64,000 nt of DNA. It comes from Hyphomicrobiales bacterium (GTDB lineage: Bacteria > Pseudomonadota > Alphaproteobacteria > Rhizobiales > Rhizobiaceae). This document shows, piece after piece, positions 8,835 to 17,242 of this stretch. The first letter of the stretch is position 1. The number at the start of each line of letters is the position of its first letter. Location: positions 62,001 to 126,000 of the forward strand of contig UCGV01000011.1 of assembly GCA_900471925.1 (NCBI GenBank), in the 5' to 3' direction. The notes under the pieces were generated by a model. That model did not search any database. It saw only the letters and a program-made list of their open reading frames with translations, and had not been told where the DNA came from. Position numbers and translations under genes: made by a program.

Positions 8835-8909
8835 ATGAACAACTTCGCGTTTCAGGCTATGACGATGGGCATGACGACCACCCTTTGCGGTGGGGGCGTC
8901 GGCTTGTGA
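8835..8909 (+). CDS. Candidate attenuator leader peptide (24 codons)
   Basis: A 24-codon ORF, ATG 8835 to TGA 8907-8909, whose middle reads MTMGMTTT (codons 9-16) and whose end is LCGGGVGL. The ACG-ACC-ACC Thr codons lie in the 5' arm of a hairpin (CCACC 8878-8882 with GGTGG), as control codons do in ribosome-dependent attenuators. The promoter spacing predicts translation from the 5' end without a Shine-Dalgarno, as known for rhizobial trpL. A terminator follows 30 bases after the stop. No amino-acid biosynthesis gene follows; the next gene is the S51 peptidase at 9071. The coding claim is inference from position and structure. Confidence 0.5.
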   Translation: MNNFAFQAMTMGMTTTLCGGGVGL

Positions 8910-8965
8910 CCTGAAAACAGTTCATTTCAACCGACCCAACCCCGCCGGACACGCGCGGGGTTTTT
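8851..8965 (+). promoter_or_regulatory. Candidate transcription attenuator with terminator
   Basis: Competing RNA stems are visible. Hairpin 1:2 pairs CCACC with GGTGG inside the leader ORF. The terminator pairs CCCCGC (8940-8945) with GCGGGG (8955-8960) followed by TTTTT. An alternative pairing joins GGTGGGG in the ORF end with CCCCGCC of the terminator, and GTCGG with CCGAC (8931-8935), which would remove the terminator. TTTCAGG (8850-8856) can also pair with CCTGAAA just after the stop. This is the layout of a leader-peptide attenuator; released RNA of about 130 nt could also act in trans. Confidence 0.5.
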
Positions 8966-9070
8966 CGTTTCTGCCCCGATGTCCGCCTCACGCAAAGGAC
9001 TGCTCGTGGCACACTATCTTCTCCCAATGCCGGCTCGTGACCTGACCCTTGATAACAGGGAGCGGCAACG

Positions 9071-9751
9071 ATGAGGCTCTACCTGTCATCCTACCGGCTG
9101 GGCGCGAGCGCCCCCCGGTTGAAGAAGCTGCTGCGAGGCGGGCGGCGGGCGGCCGTCATCCAGAATGCGCTGGATTTCATCCCCGCCGAGGCGCGACGCG
9201 CCTATGAAGCCAATGTCTACGACCCCAGGGATGAACTTGCCGATTGGGGAATTGCGGCGGAAGATCTGGATCTGCGGGACTATTTCGGACGGGCAGATGC
9301 TCTGAGAGAAGCGCTTGCCGGTTTCGATCTCGTCTGGGCAGTGGGCGGCAATGCCTTCCTGCTGCGCCGTGCCATGCGGCAGAGCGGCTTCGATCACGTG
9401 ATCGCGGACTTGCTGCACGAGGATGCGCTCGTCTATGGCGGCTTCAGCGCGGGAGCGGTCGTGGCGGCACCTTCGCTCGAGGGCATCGAGATCATGGACG
9501 ATCCGCGACAAGCCGCTGCGGGCTACGATGAGACGATCCTGTGGGACGGCCTCGGGCTCATCGATTTTTCCATCGTACCGCATTACCGCTCCGACCACGA
9601 CGAAGCCGAAGCGGCCGAAAGGGCCGTCGAGTTGCTTGATGAGGCGGGTGCGCCCTTTCAGCCGCTGAGAGACGGTGAGGTCATCATCGTCGAGGGCCGC
9701 AACGTGACGCTGCTTCCGGTGCTTCCGGAAGCCATGCGGCGTTCAGCCTGA
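9071..9751 (+). CDS. Peptidase S51 family (dipeptidase E-like)
   Basis: A 226-residue class I glutamine-amidotransferase-fold peptidase of family S51 (dipeptidase E, alpha-aspartyl dipeptidase and relatives). The nucleophile elbow GGFSAGA puts the serine at 126; VGGNAFLLRRAM (91-102) matches the conserved GGNT-like segment, and H171 in IVPHYRSDH is the likely catalytic His. It should act in the cytoplasm on short peptides; the exact substrate cannot be read. ATG 9071 has GGGAGCGG ahead. It lies downstream of the leader/attenuator at 8835-8965 and may or may not be controlled by it. Confidence 0.82.
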   Translation: MRLYLSSYRLGASAPRLKKLLRGGRRAAVIQNALDFIPAEARRAYEANVYDPRDELADWGIAAEDLDLRDYFGRADALREALAGFDLVWAVGGNAFLLRRAMRQSGFDHVIADLLHEDALVYGGFSAGAVVAAPSLEGIEIMDDPRQAAAGYDETILWDGLGLIDFSIVPHYRSDHDEAEAAERAVELLDEAGAPFQPLRDGEVIIVEGRNVTLLPVLPEAMRRSA

Positions 9752-9771
9752 AGCGCATGTCGCTTCAGGCT
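9745..9771. terminator. Palindrome, likely bidirectional terminator
   Basis: AGCCTGAAGCG (9745-9755), CATGT loop, CGCTTCAGGCT (9761-9771): a perfect 11-bp stem overlapping the peptidase stop codon, between convergent genes. The T-run (GTTTCT) is weak. Confidence 0.6.
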
Positions 9772-9788
9772 GTTTCTCGATTTATGTG

Positions 9789-10955
9789 TCAGAGCTTCAG
9801 GATGTAGTCGCAGAGCCGTTCGGCCGCGATCGTCACCTGCCCCGGATCGCGCAGGAAGCAGGCGCGCAGGAATAGGCCGCCGCCCGGACCGAAGGCCGTT
9901 CCGGGTGCCAGACCGACGCCGGTCTTGTCGACGATGTCGATGGCAGCCTTGCGGCTGTCGGTAACGCCGTCGATCTTGAGGAAGGCGTAGAGCGCGCCAT
10001 CCGGCTTCAGGGTCTCGACGCGGTTGGTGGCGATCAACGCATCGCAGAGGATATCGCGCGACCGCGTCGCCTTTTCGATATTCGTCTGCACGAAGGCGTC
10101 ACCCTCGTTGAGGGCTGCGACCGCCCCCTTCTGCATGAACTGCGCCACGCCTGATGTCGAATACTGGATCAGGTTTTCCAGAACCTGGCCAGTCTCGGGC
10201 GGGGCGACGATCCAGCCGACGCGCCAGCCTGTCATCGACCAGTTCTTGGAGAAAGAGTTGACGAAGATGATCTTGTCGCCCGACTCCATGACGTCGAGGA
10301 AGGACGGAGCGCGGCCGCCGGCGTAGAAATAACGCGCGTAGATCTCATCGGCCATGATCCAGAGATCATGCTTGCGTGCGAGCGCCAGGATGTCTTCGAG
10401 ATTCTTCCTGGTCGCGGTCCAGCCCGTCGGGTTCGACGGCGTGTTGACGAAGAGGCCGCGGGTCTTCGGGGTAATGGCCGCTTCGATGCGGTTGAGGTCG
10501 ACAGACCAGGTGCCGCCTTCGAACTGCAACTCGACGCCGACAGAGCGGGCACCGGCGATTTCCAGCGCTGCGGCAATGTTCGGCCAGGCGGGGCTCAGAT
10601 AGACCAGTTCGTCGCCGGGCGAGGTTATGGCCTGAACGGCAATCTGGATCGCCTGCATGCCGGAGCCGGTGACATAGAAATGTTCCGGCGGCAGGCGGGT
10701 GCCGAAATGCCTGAAATAATAGTCCGACAGCGCCTGGCGCAACTCGGGAATGCCGCGCTGCCAGGTATAGAAGGTCTCGCCGGCGGCAAGTGCCTGCATG
10801 GCGGCCTGATTGATGAAATCAGGCGTCGGAAGGTCGCCCTCGCCGACCCAGAGCGGCAAGAGACCTTCACGGCCACGGGCATAATTGACGACTTCGACGA
10901 TCCCGCTTTCTGGCGCTGCGACGGCGCGCGGGCTGAGGCTGTTTATAATCGACAT
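9789..10955 (-). CDS. Class I/II PLP-dependent aminotransferase
   Basis: A 388-residue fold-type I aminotransferase of the aspartate-aminotransferase superfamily. Seen: the Schiff-base lysine K237 in NSFSKNWSMTGWR, NTPSNPTG (171-178), D203 in ADEIY for the PLP pyridine nitrogen, and R245 for phosphate contact. The N-terminal VGEGDLPTPDFI segment, where many relatives have a GEPDF-like sequence, and the R near the C-terminus in GGLFLRACF (carboxylate binding) fit the family. Substrate specificity (Asp, aromatic or another amino acid) cannot be fixed. It is transcribed alone. Confidence 0.88.
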   Translation of the reverse strand: MSIINSLSPRAVAAPESGIVEVVNYARGREGLLPLWVGEGDLPTPDFINQAAMQALAAGETFYTWQRGIPELRQALSDYYFRHFGTRLPPEHFYVTGSGMQAIQIAVQAITSPGDELVYLSPAWPNIAAALEIAGARSVGVELQFEGGTWSVDLNRIEAAITPKTRGLFVNTPSNPTGWTATRKNLEDILALARKHDLWIMADEIYARYFYAGGRAPSFLDVMESGDKIIFVNSFSKNWSMTGWRVGWIVAPPETGQVLENLIQYSTSGVAQFMQKGAVAALNEGDAFVQTNIEKATRSRDILCDALIATNRVETLKPDGALYAFLKIDGVTDSRKAAIDIVDKTGVGLAPGTAFGPGGGLFLRACFLRDPGQVTIAAERLCDYILKL

Positions 10956-11077
10956 GCATATCTCCAGTTCACGCCTTCATAGCGGATTTGCCGGAGCAAA
11001 TCCCATGACAAAGCGTGATGGCATATCGATTTTCGTGATGGATGAGCCCGGCCGGAATGGACGGGCTCCAGGCAGGC

Positions 11078-11515
11078 TCAGACGGCAGGACGCTTGGCGA
11101 GAAGGTCGCGGATTTCGGTCAGCAGCGCGACATCGGCCGGTGGCGGGGGAAGCTCTGCCGGTGCAGCCTTTTCCTTGCGCTCGACTTGTTCACGCAGCGT
11201 ATTCACACCCTTGACCATGAGGAAGATGATCCAGGCAAGGATCAGGAAATTGATGAGGACCGTGATGAAATTGCCGTATGCGAAAACGGCGCCTTCGGTA
11301 CGGGCCGCAGCAAGGCTTGCCGAGTGGACATTTGGCGACAGTCCAATGAAGTAGTTGGAAAAATCGAAACCGCCGAAAATCGCACCGACGATAGGCATGA
11401 TGATATCTTCGACCAGCGACTTGACGATGCCGCCGAAGGCGCCGCCGATGATGACACCGACTGCGAGATCCATGACATTGCCGCGGGCGATGAAGGCTTT
11501 GAACTCGTTGAGCAT
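11078..11515 (-). CDS. mscL: Large-conductance mechanosensitive channel MscL
   Basis: A 145-residue MscL, the homopentameric inner-membrane safety valve opened by membrane tension in hypo-osmotic shock. Seen: the N-terminal helix [22 protein letters not shown]1 with the pore-lining [22 protein letters not shown], a periplasmic loop of about 30 residues, TM2 ([19 protein letters not shown]) and a charged C-terminal bundle helix. The length is typical. The start was moved 12 codons inside the open frame, to 11515, where AGGGGAGACAG gives a Shine-Dalgarno and the conserved N-terminus begins. Confidence 0.96.
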   Translation of the reverse strand: MLNEFKAFIARGNVMDLAVGVIIGGAFGGIVKSLVEDIIMPIVGAIFGGFDFSNYFIGLSPNVHSASLAAARTEGAVFAYGNFITVLINFLILAWIIFLMVKGVNTLREQVERKEKAAPAELPPPPADVALLTEIRDLLAKRPAV

Positions 11516-11734
11516 CAGATCTGTCTCCCCTTGATGCATTTTCAGAGGCATGCCGTTGTTTTCATTAGCTACACCTTCATCTCAATTAATCAATCGTCAA
11601 TTGGAAATATTCGGACACTGTCCCCTTCCGCGTAGGACTTAAGACGAAGATCGCGGGAATGTTCAAACTCGCTGATTTGCCCTAATCTTCAATCTGTTCC
11701 GGGAGGACGGCGGATTATCCGCCGCGGAGGGTTG

Positions 11735-14700
11735 ATGCTTCCAGGCTGGGTCATATTGGCGTTTGCGCTCGGCTATCTGCTGCTGCTCTTTGCCGTGGCA
11801 AGCTATGGCGATCGCAGGAGCCGCAATTTCGGCGTTCCGGAAGGCGGCCGGCCCGTCGTCTATGCGCTGAGCCTGGCGATCTACTGCACGTCCTGGACCT
11901 ATTTCGGCGGCGTGGGCCTGGCTGCCCATCATGGGCTGGAATTTGCCGGCATCTATATCGGGCCGATTCTCGTCTTCACGCTCGGCATGCCGCTCCTGAA
12001 GCGCATCATCGAACTTGCGAAGGCCGAGAAGCTGACCTCGGTCGCCGATTTCGTTGCCGCGCGCTACGGCAAGAATTCCACGGTTGCCACCATCGTGGCG
12101 CTGATCTGCCTTGTCGGCACCATTCCCTATATCGCGCTGCAGCTGAAATCCGTTTCGGCGACCGTGTCAGCCATGGTCAATCCGTCCGATTACGGCATCG
12201 GCAGCGGCAATCTCTACTTCCTCGACCTGCCGCTGATCGTAACCCTGGTGCTTGCCTGCTTCGCCATCATGTTCGGCACTCGTCATACAGACGCGACCGA
12301 ACATCAGGACGGCTTGATCCTGGCGGTCTCGATGGAATCAGTGGTGAAGCTTGTGGCCTTTCTCACCGCCGGCATCTTTGTCATCTGGTTCCTGTTCGAT
12401 GGTCCCACCGATCTCTGGCGGAAGGGATCGGACAATGCGCTGGTCGCCGCCGCGCTCGACTATCAGACGCCGCTCAGCCGCTGGATCACGCTGACGCTGC
12501 TGTCTGCCTTCGCCATCATCATGCTGCCGCGCCAGTTCCATGTGACCGTCGTCGAAAACCGTACGGCGAAGCAGCTCAAGCTCGCGGGCTTTCTCTTCCC
12601 GCTTTACCTGATCGCCATCAATCTCTTCGTGCTGCCGGTGGCGATCGGCGGTCTCCTGACATTCGGCGGAAACGGCAATGCGGATCTTTACGTGCTCTCG
12701 CTGCCGCTCGCCGGCCAGATGCCAGTCGTGTCGCTCATCACCTTCATCGGTGGTTTTTCGGCTGCAACGGCGATGGTCATCGTCGATTCCGTGGCACTCT
12801 CGATCATGGTGTCGAACGATATCGTCATGCCGTTCTTCCTGCGCCGCAGGCTGGCGGGGCTTGCGAGCCAGCGCGACGACTTCGCCAAGAGCCTGCTCAA
12901 TATCCGCCGCAGCGCGATCTTCGTCGTGCTGCTGCTCGGCTATGCCTATTACCGCTCAACCGACAGTACGGCCGGGCTCGCCTCGATCGGCCTGCTCTCC
13001 TTTGCAGCCATCGCGCAGATTGCGCCCGCCCTTTTCGGTGGCATGATCTGGCGGCGGGCGAATGCGCGCGGCGCCATCCTCGGGCTTACCTCCGGCTTCG
13101 CCATCTGGTTCTACCTGCTATTCCTGCCATCGCTCGGTGGCCCCGACTATTCCTATGTGGCGAGCAGTTTCCTTGGTTTCCTCTTTCCTGGCACGACGCT
13201 TTTTACCGGGCCGGAAGCCGATCCGCTGGTCAATGCGACGGCGATGAGCCTGCTCGTCAACACGGCTGCCTACATCGTGGGATCATTGACCCGCAATGCC
13301 AAGCCGCTGGAGCGCATCCAGGCCGGCATCTTCGTGAAGCGGCATTCGCGCTCGCAATTTGCCACGCGTGGCTGGAAGACCCGCATCAGCGTCGGCGACC
13401 TGAAAACGGCGATCGCGCGCTATCTCGGCGAAGAGCGGATGCAGCGCTCGCTTGCCACCTACGAACAGACATCGGGGCGCAAGTTGGAGGACGACCAGCC
13501 GGCCGACATGGCGCTCATCCATTTCACCGAGCAGCTTCTCGGGAGCGCCATCGGCTCCTCCTCGGCGCGGCTCGTGCTTTCGCTCATTCTGCAGAAAATC
13601 GAGGATGCTTCTTCGGATACGGCCTGGCTGCTCGATCAGGCGAGCGAGGCGCTGCAATATAACCAGGATATGCTGCAGACCGCGCTGTCGCAGATGGATC
13701 AGGGCATTGCCGTCTTCGACAGTTCCAACCGGCTGACCATCTGGAACCGGCGCTTCCGGCAATTGCTTGATCTGCCTGAGAATGCAGGACAGGTCGGTTT
13801 TCCGCTGTCGGAGATCGTCAGCATTCTCGGCCAGCGCGGCGACATCGCGCCAGGCGACCAGGCACAGGCGGTGCGGCATTTCCTGACGCTCGACAAGCCC
13901 TTCCCGCTGGTGCTCGGCGGCGGCGAGCGCATCATCGAAGTGCGCTCCAACGCCATGCCGGACAAGGGCATCGTCGCGACGTTCACGGATATCACGCAGC
14001 GCGTCGCCGCCGACCGGGCGCTGAAACAGGCCAATGAGACGCTGGAGCAGCGGGTGGCGGAACGCACGGCGGAACTGACCCGCGTCAACAAGGAGCTTGG
14101 CGAAGCGCGGGCGTCCGCAGACGAGGCCAATATCGGCAAGACCCGCTTCTTCGCCGCCGCCGGGCATGACATCCTGCAGCCGCTCAATGCGGCGCGGCTC
14201 TATTCCTCCGCACTGGTCGAGCGCATGGCGCAGTCGGAAAACAGCCTGATCGTGCGCAATATCGATTCCGCGCTCGAATCGGTCGAGACCATTCTCGGCG
14301 CCGTGCTCGATATTTCGCGGCTGGATACCGGCGCCATGCGGCCGCGCGTCGCTTCCGTGCCGCTCGCCGATCTCCTCGAACGCATCGAAACCGATTTTGC
14401 GCCTATTGCCCGCGAGAAGAAGCTGAAGCTCAAGGTGATGCCGACATCGCTGCGCGTGCGCTCCGATCCGAACCTCCTGCGCCGGCTGGTGCAGAACCTC
14501 GTTTCCAATGCGATCAAATACACCGTCAGCGGCAAGGTGCTTGTCGGCGCGCGGCGGCGCGGCAACCAGGTGATCATTCAGGTGATGGATTCCGGTATCG
14601 GCATTCCGCCCTCGAAATTCCGCACCGTATTCAAGGAATTCGCGCGGCTGGACGAAGGGGCGAAGACGGCCTCCGGCCTCGGGCTCGGGCTCTCCATCGT

Positions 14701-15235
14701 CGATCGTATCGCCCGCGTGCTCAATCACAAGGTCGAGCTGCATTCGACGCATGGCAAGGGAACGGAATTCCGCATCCTCATGCCTCTCGATCTTTCCAGG
14801 AGTGCCGAAGCCGCAGCCACCATGCTTCCTGTCGATCGCACTGCCCAGCCCCTCAAAGGATTGCGCATTCTCTGCATCGACAATGAGCTTAACATTCTTG
14901 AGGGCATGCGGCTTTTGATCGACGGCTGGGGATGCGAGACGGAGGCGGTGGATTCGCTTGTCTCCGCAGAGGCATTGCCGATGCGGCAGCCCCCCGATCT
15001 CGTCATTGCCGATTATCATCTTGCCGATGGCACCGGCGTCGAAGCGATCCTGCATCTTCGCCAACGTTTCGGCATCGATATCCCGGCCCTGCTCGTCACC
15101 GCCGACCGGACGCCTGAAGTGCGCAGCGAGGCGGAACGGCAGGGCATCGCCGTGCAGCACAAGCCGGTGCGGCCGGCGGCACTGCGCGCCTATATTACCC
15201 AGATTTCCGGCTTGAAGCGGACGGCTGCGGAGTGA
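11735..15235 (+). CDS. CbrA-like hybrid sensor histidine kinase with symporter domain
   Basis: A 1166-residue sensor. Residues 1-505 form an SSS/SLC5 sodium:solute-symporter-like membrane domain with about 12-13 helices. A PAS domain (about 650-760) and a coiled coil follow. The HisKA motif AAAGHDILQPL carries phospho-acceptor H811. The HATPase domain has N925 in LVSNAIKYT, DSGIGI and GLGLGLSI. A C-terminal receiver has acidic residues IDNE and acceptor D1093 in IADYHL. The architecture is that of Pseudomonas CbrA-type kinases plus a receiver. The signal may be a transported nutrient. GGAGG at 11726-11730 supports ATG 11735 over the TTG at 11732. No cognate regulator gene is adjacent. Confidence 0.92.
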   Translation: MLPGWVILAFALGYLLLLFAVASYGDRRSRNFGVPEGGRPVVYALSLAIYCTSWTYFGGVGLAAHHGLEFAGIYIGPILVFTLGMPLLKRIIELAKAEKLTSVADFVAARYGKNSTVATIVALICLVGTIPYIALQLKSVSATVSAMVNPSDYGIGSGNLYFLDLPLIVTLVLACFAIMFGTRHTDATEHQDGLILAVSMESVVKLVAFLTAGIFVIWFLFDGPTDLWRKGSDNALVAAALDYQTPLSRWITLTLLSAFAIIMLPRQFHVTVVENRTAKQLKLAGFLFPLYLIAINLFVLPVAIGGLLTFGGNGNADLYVLSLPLAGQMPVVSLITFIGGFSAATAMVIVDSVALSIMVSNDIVMPFFLRRRLAGLASQRDDFAKSLLNIRRSAIFVVLLLGYAYYRSTDSTAGLASIGLLSFAAIAQIAPALFGGMIWRRANARGAILGLTSGFAIWFYLLFLPSLGGPDYSYVASSFLGFLFPGTTLFTGPEADPLVNATAMSLLVNTAAYIVGSLTRNAKPLERIQAGIFVKRHSRSQFATRGWKTRISVGDLKTAIARYLGEERMQRSLATYEQTSGRKLEDDQPADMALIHFTEQLLGSAIGSSSARLVLSLILQKIEDASSDTAWLLDQASEALQYNQDMLQTALSQMDQGIAVFDSSNRLTIWNRRFRQLLDLPENAGQVGFPLSEIVSILGQRGDIAPGDQAQAVRHFLTLDKPFPLVLGGGERIIEVRSNAMPDKGIVATFTDITQRVAADRALKQANETLEQRVAERTAELTRVNKELGEARASADEANIGKTRFFAAAGHDILQPLNAARLYSSALVERMAQSENSLIVRNIDSALESVETILGAVLDISRLDTGAMRPRVASVPLADLLERIETDFAPIAREKKLKLKVMPTSLRVRSDPNLLRRLVQNLVSNAIKYTVSGKVLVGARRRGNQVIIQVMDSGIGIPPSKFRTVFKEFARLDEGAKTASGLGLGLSIVDRIARVLNHKVELHSTHGKGTEFRILMPLDLSRSAEAAATMLPVDRTAQPLKGLRILCIDNELNILEGMRLLIDGWGCETEAVDSLVSAEALPMRQPPDLVIADYHLADGTGVEAILHLRQRFGIDIPALLVTADRTPEVRSEAERQGIAVQHKPVRPAALRAYITQISGLKRTAAE

Positions 15236-15238
15236 CGA

Positions 15239-15802
15239 TCAGACGGTCGGGGGACTGGCGAAGACGTCGCCGACAAGCTCCCGCACACGCGCGGCACTCG
15301 GCACTTCGCCGAACAGGATACGGTACATGATCGGGGCTGCCACGCGATCCATCACCGTCTCGACATCCGGAAAGGTTTCGCCCTTCGCCTTTGCGCGCTC
15401 GGCAATCATGCCGATCTGCTGGCGAATGAAATTACAGCACTTGTTCGCATTGTCGGCGGTCTGGGCAGCGAGCACGTCGCGGATATATTCGCGCCCAGGG
15501 CCTGATGACATTTCCTCGGCATATTGCTCGGCCCAGGCTTCCAGATCGCCGACGGCACGTCCGGTATCGGCAGGTCCCGTATCCGGACGCAGGCGCTCGA
15601 CGGCGACATCAGCCAGCAATTCCTGCAGGTCGCCCCAACGGCGATAGATGGTGGAAGGGGTCACCCCGGCCCGTGCCGCGATCAGCGGAACAGTGATGTC
15701 CGCCCGGCTCATCTCCGCCAGCAATTCGCGTACAGCAGCGTGAACTGACGCCTGGACGCGCGCGCTTCTGCCACCCGGACGGACATTCTCTTTCATTGCC
15801 AT
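15239..15802 (-). CDS. TetR-family repressor
   Basis: A 187-residue TetR-family regulator. The N-terminal helix-turn-helix is typical: ITVPLIAARAGVTPSTIYRRWGDLQELLADVA (about 36-67). The rest is the variable helical ligand-binding and dimer domain with one CC pair (NANKCCNFI). It is divergent from the MFS gene at 16036, the classic layout of a repressor controlling its exporter. A perfect 19-bp palindrome in the shared intergenic region (15959-15977) is a likely operator. Its 3' end lies 3 bp from the convergent kinase gene. Confidence 0.9.
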   Translation of the reverse strand: MAMKENVRPGGRSARVQASVHAAVRELLAEMSRADITVPLIAARAGVTPSTIYRRWGDLQELLADVAVERLRPDTGPADTGRAVGDLEAWAEQYAEEMSSGPGREYIRDVLAAQTADNANKCCNFIRQQIGMIAERAKAKGETFPDVETVMDRVAAPIMYRILFGEVPSAARVRELVGDVFASPPTV

Positions 15803-15958
15803 TTCAAACTCGACCTTCTCCTCCCAGGGCGTACCGTGATCCTTCGGATTCGTCCTGCGCGCTTCAAATTCCCTTCCGCAATCCCGAATGCAAGCCCACA
15901 GGACACTTCAATCGGCACTCCTTGAACGCCAAGCATCAGAATCTTTCATCGACCCATT

Positions 15959-15977
15959 AAAGCAAATTATTTGCTTT
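15959..15977. promoter_or_regulatory. Candidate TetR operator
   Basis: AAAGCAAAT (15959-15967), central T, ATTTGCTTT (15969-15977): a perfect 9-1-9 palindrome between the divergent TetR and MFS genes, AT-rich and in promoter position. Confidence 0.65.
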
Positions 15978-16035
15978 TAGGTATCTCCGAACTTAGATGA
16001 AACTAACGCAACGATTTAGCTTTAAGGGGGTATAT

Positions 16036-17224
16036 ATGGTCGCCGCTCCGGATGCCATCAAGAATTCGTCACCGATGGGCTTCCATGCCCTGACCCTTGC
16101 CATCTTCTTCGGCGCATCTGCAGCGCCCACGCCGCTCTACCGCATCTATCAGGAGGCCTTTGCCGTTTTCTCCGATCCTGATTACCGTGATCTTCGCCGT
16201 CTATGCCTTCGCACTTCTCGCTGCACTGCTGATCGCCGGCTCGATCTCCGATCATCTCGGGCGGCGGCCTGTCATTTTCGGTGCTCTCCTGCTCGAAATC
16301 GCTGCCATGGCGCTGTTTTCCCTCGCAAGCGGGCCGGAATGGCTGATTGCCGCGCGTATCGTGCAGGGGCTAGCAACCGGCATTGCCGGCGCCTCGCTCG
16401 GGGCGGCTCTTGTCGATATCGACAGGGCCAAGGGACAGATCGTCAATTCCATTGCACCGCTCTCCGGCATGGCGATCGGTGCGATCGGCACCAGCGCGCT
16501 CATCCAGTATGGGCCGGAACCGCTGCACCTCGTCTATGCGCTGCTGCTTGTCGCCTTTGTGGTACAGGCCTTTGCACTGTGGCTGACGCGGGAAACAGGC
16601 GACAGGCGGCCGGGCGTCTTCAATTCTCTTAAGCCCAGCATTTCCATTCCCCAGCAAGTCCGGCGGCCGCTTGCGCTGGTAGCGCCGATCAATATCGCCA
16701 ACTGGACGCTCGGCGGCTTCTATCTCTCGCTCGTGCCGTCGCTGGTCGCCTCCACGACCGGCAGCCGGGCGCCGCTGACGGGCGGGGCGGTTGTCGCCGC
16801 GCTTATGCTGTCGGGTGCAGTCGCCGTGCTCCTGCGCCGCAGCCGTAGCCCGAAGGGCAATCTCGCCTTCGGCGTCGGCGCCCAGACGATCGGCATCGCA
16901 ACCGTGGTTGCGGGCGTGCATTTTGCCAATGTGCCGCTCCTGCTCATCGGGACGCTGTTCACCGGTGCGGGCTTCGGCACCAACTTCCTCGGCGCAATCG
17001 GCGCGATCATGCCGCTCGCCAAGCCCGAGGAACGGGCCGGCCTGCTATCGGCCTTCTACATCCAGAGCTATCTCGCCTTCAGCCTGCCGGCGATCCTTGC
17101 CGGCTTTCTGGCCAAATCGATCGGGTATGATACCACGACCGATATCTACGCGATCGCAATCGTGCTCATCAGCCTTGGCGGCCTGACGGCGATGAGGACA
17201 ACGAAAGAGACGGCGACCGCATAA
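16036..17224 (+). pseudogene. MFS transporter gene with a +1 frameshift
   Basis: A major facilitator transporter of about 395 residues split over two frames. The first part starts at ATG 16036 (AAGGGGG Shine-Dalgarno at 16024-16030) and encodes the conserved FFGASAAPTPLYRIYQEAFA entry of TM1. The remaining eleven or so helices, beginning SPILITVIFAVYAF and including DHLGRRPVIFG, are in the next frame to the stop at 17224. The break falls at the TTTT run 16166-16169; removing one T restores one continuous protein. No Shine-Dalgarno or start supports an independent second protein. It is either a pseudogene, a phase-variable homopolymer or a sequencing error. The divergent TetR gene suggests drug or metabolite efflux. 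Confidence 0.75.
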
Positions 17225-17242
17225 GTCGGTCGCTGGACACGA

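Noticed and set aside
8697..8909. A 70-residue protein ending in the leader peptide
   Set aside because: The upstream part lacks a Shine-Dalgarno and crosses the promoter and a hairpin; the promoter spacing points to ATG 8835.
13283..15160. A 625-codon open frame on the minus strand over the histidine kinase
   Set aside because: Antisense to HisKA, HATPase and receiver domains with intact residues; composition gives no sign of a real protein.
16097..17224. Separate MFS gene starting at an internal ATG at 16097
   Set aside because: Its first residues (SSSAHLQRPRRST) are the wrong-frame reading of TM1; the normal protein needs the other frame for its N-terminus, so a frameshift explains it better.
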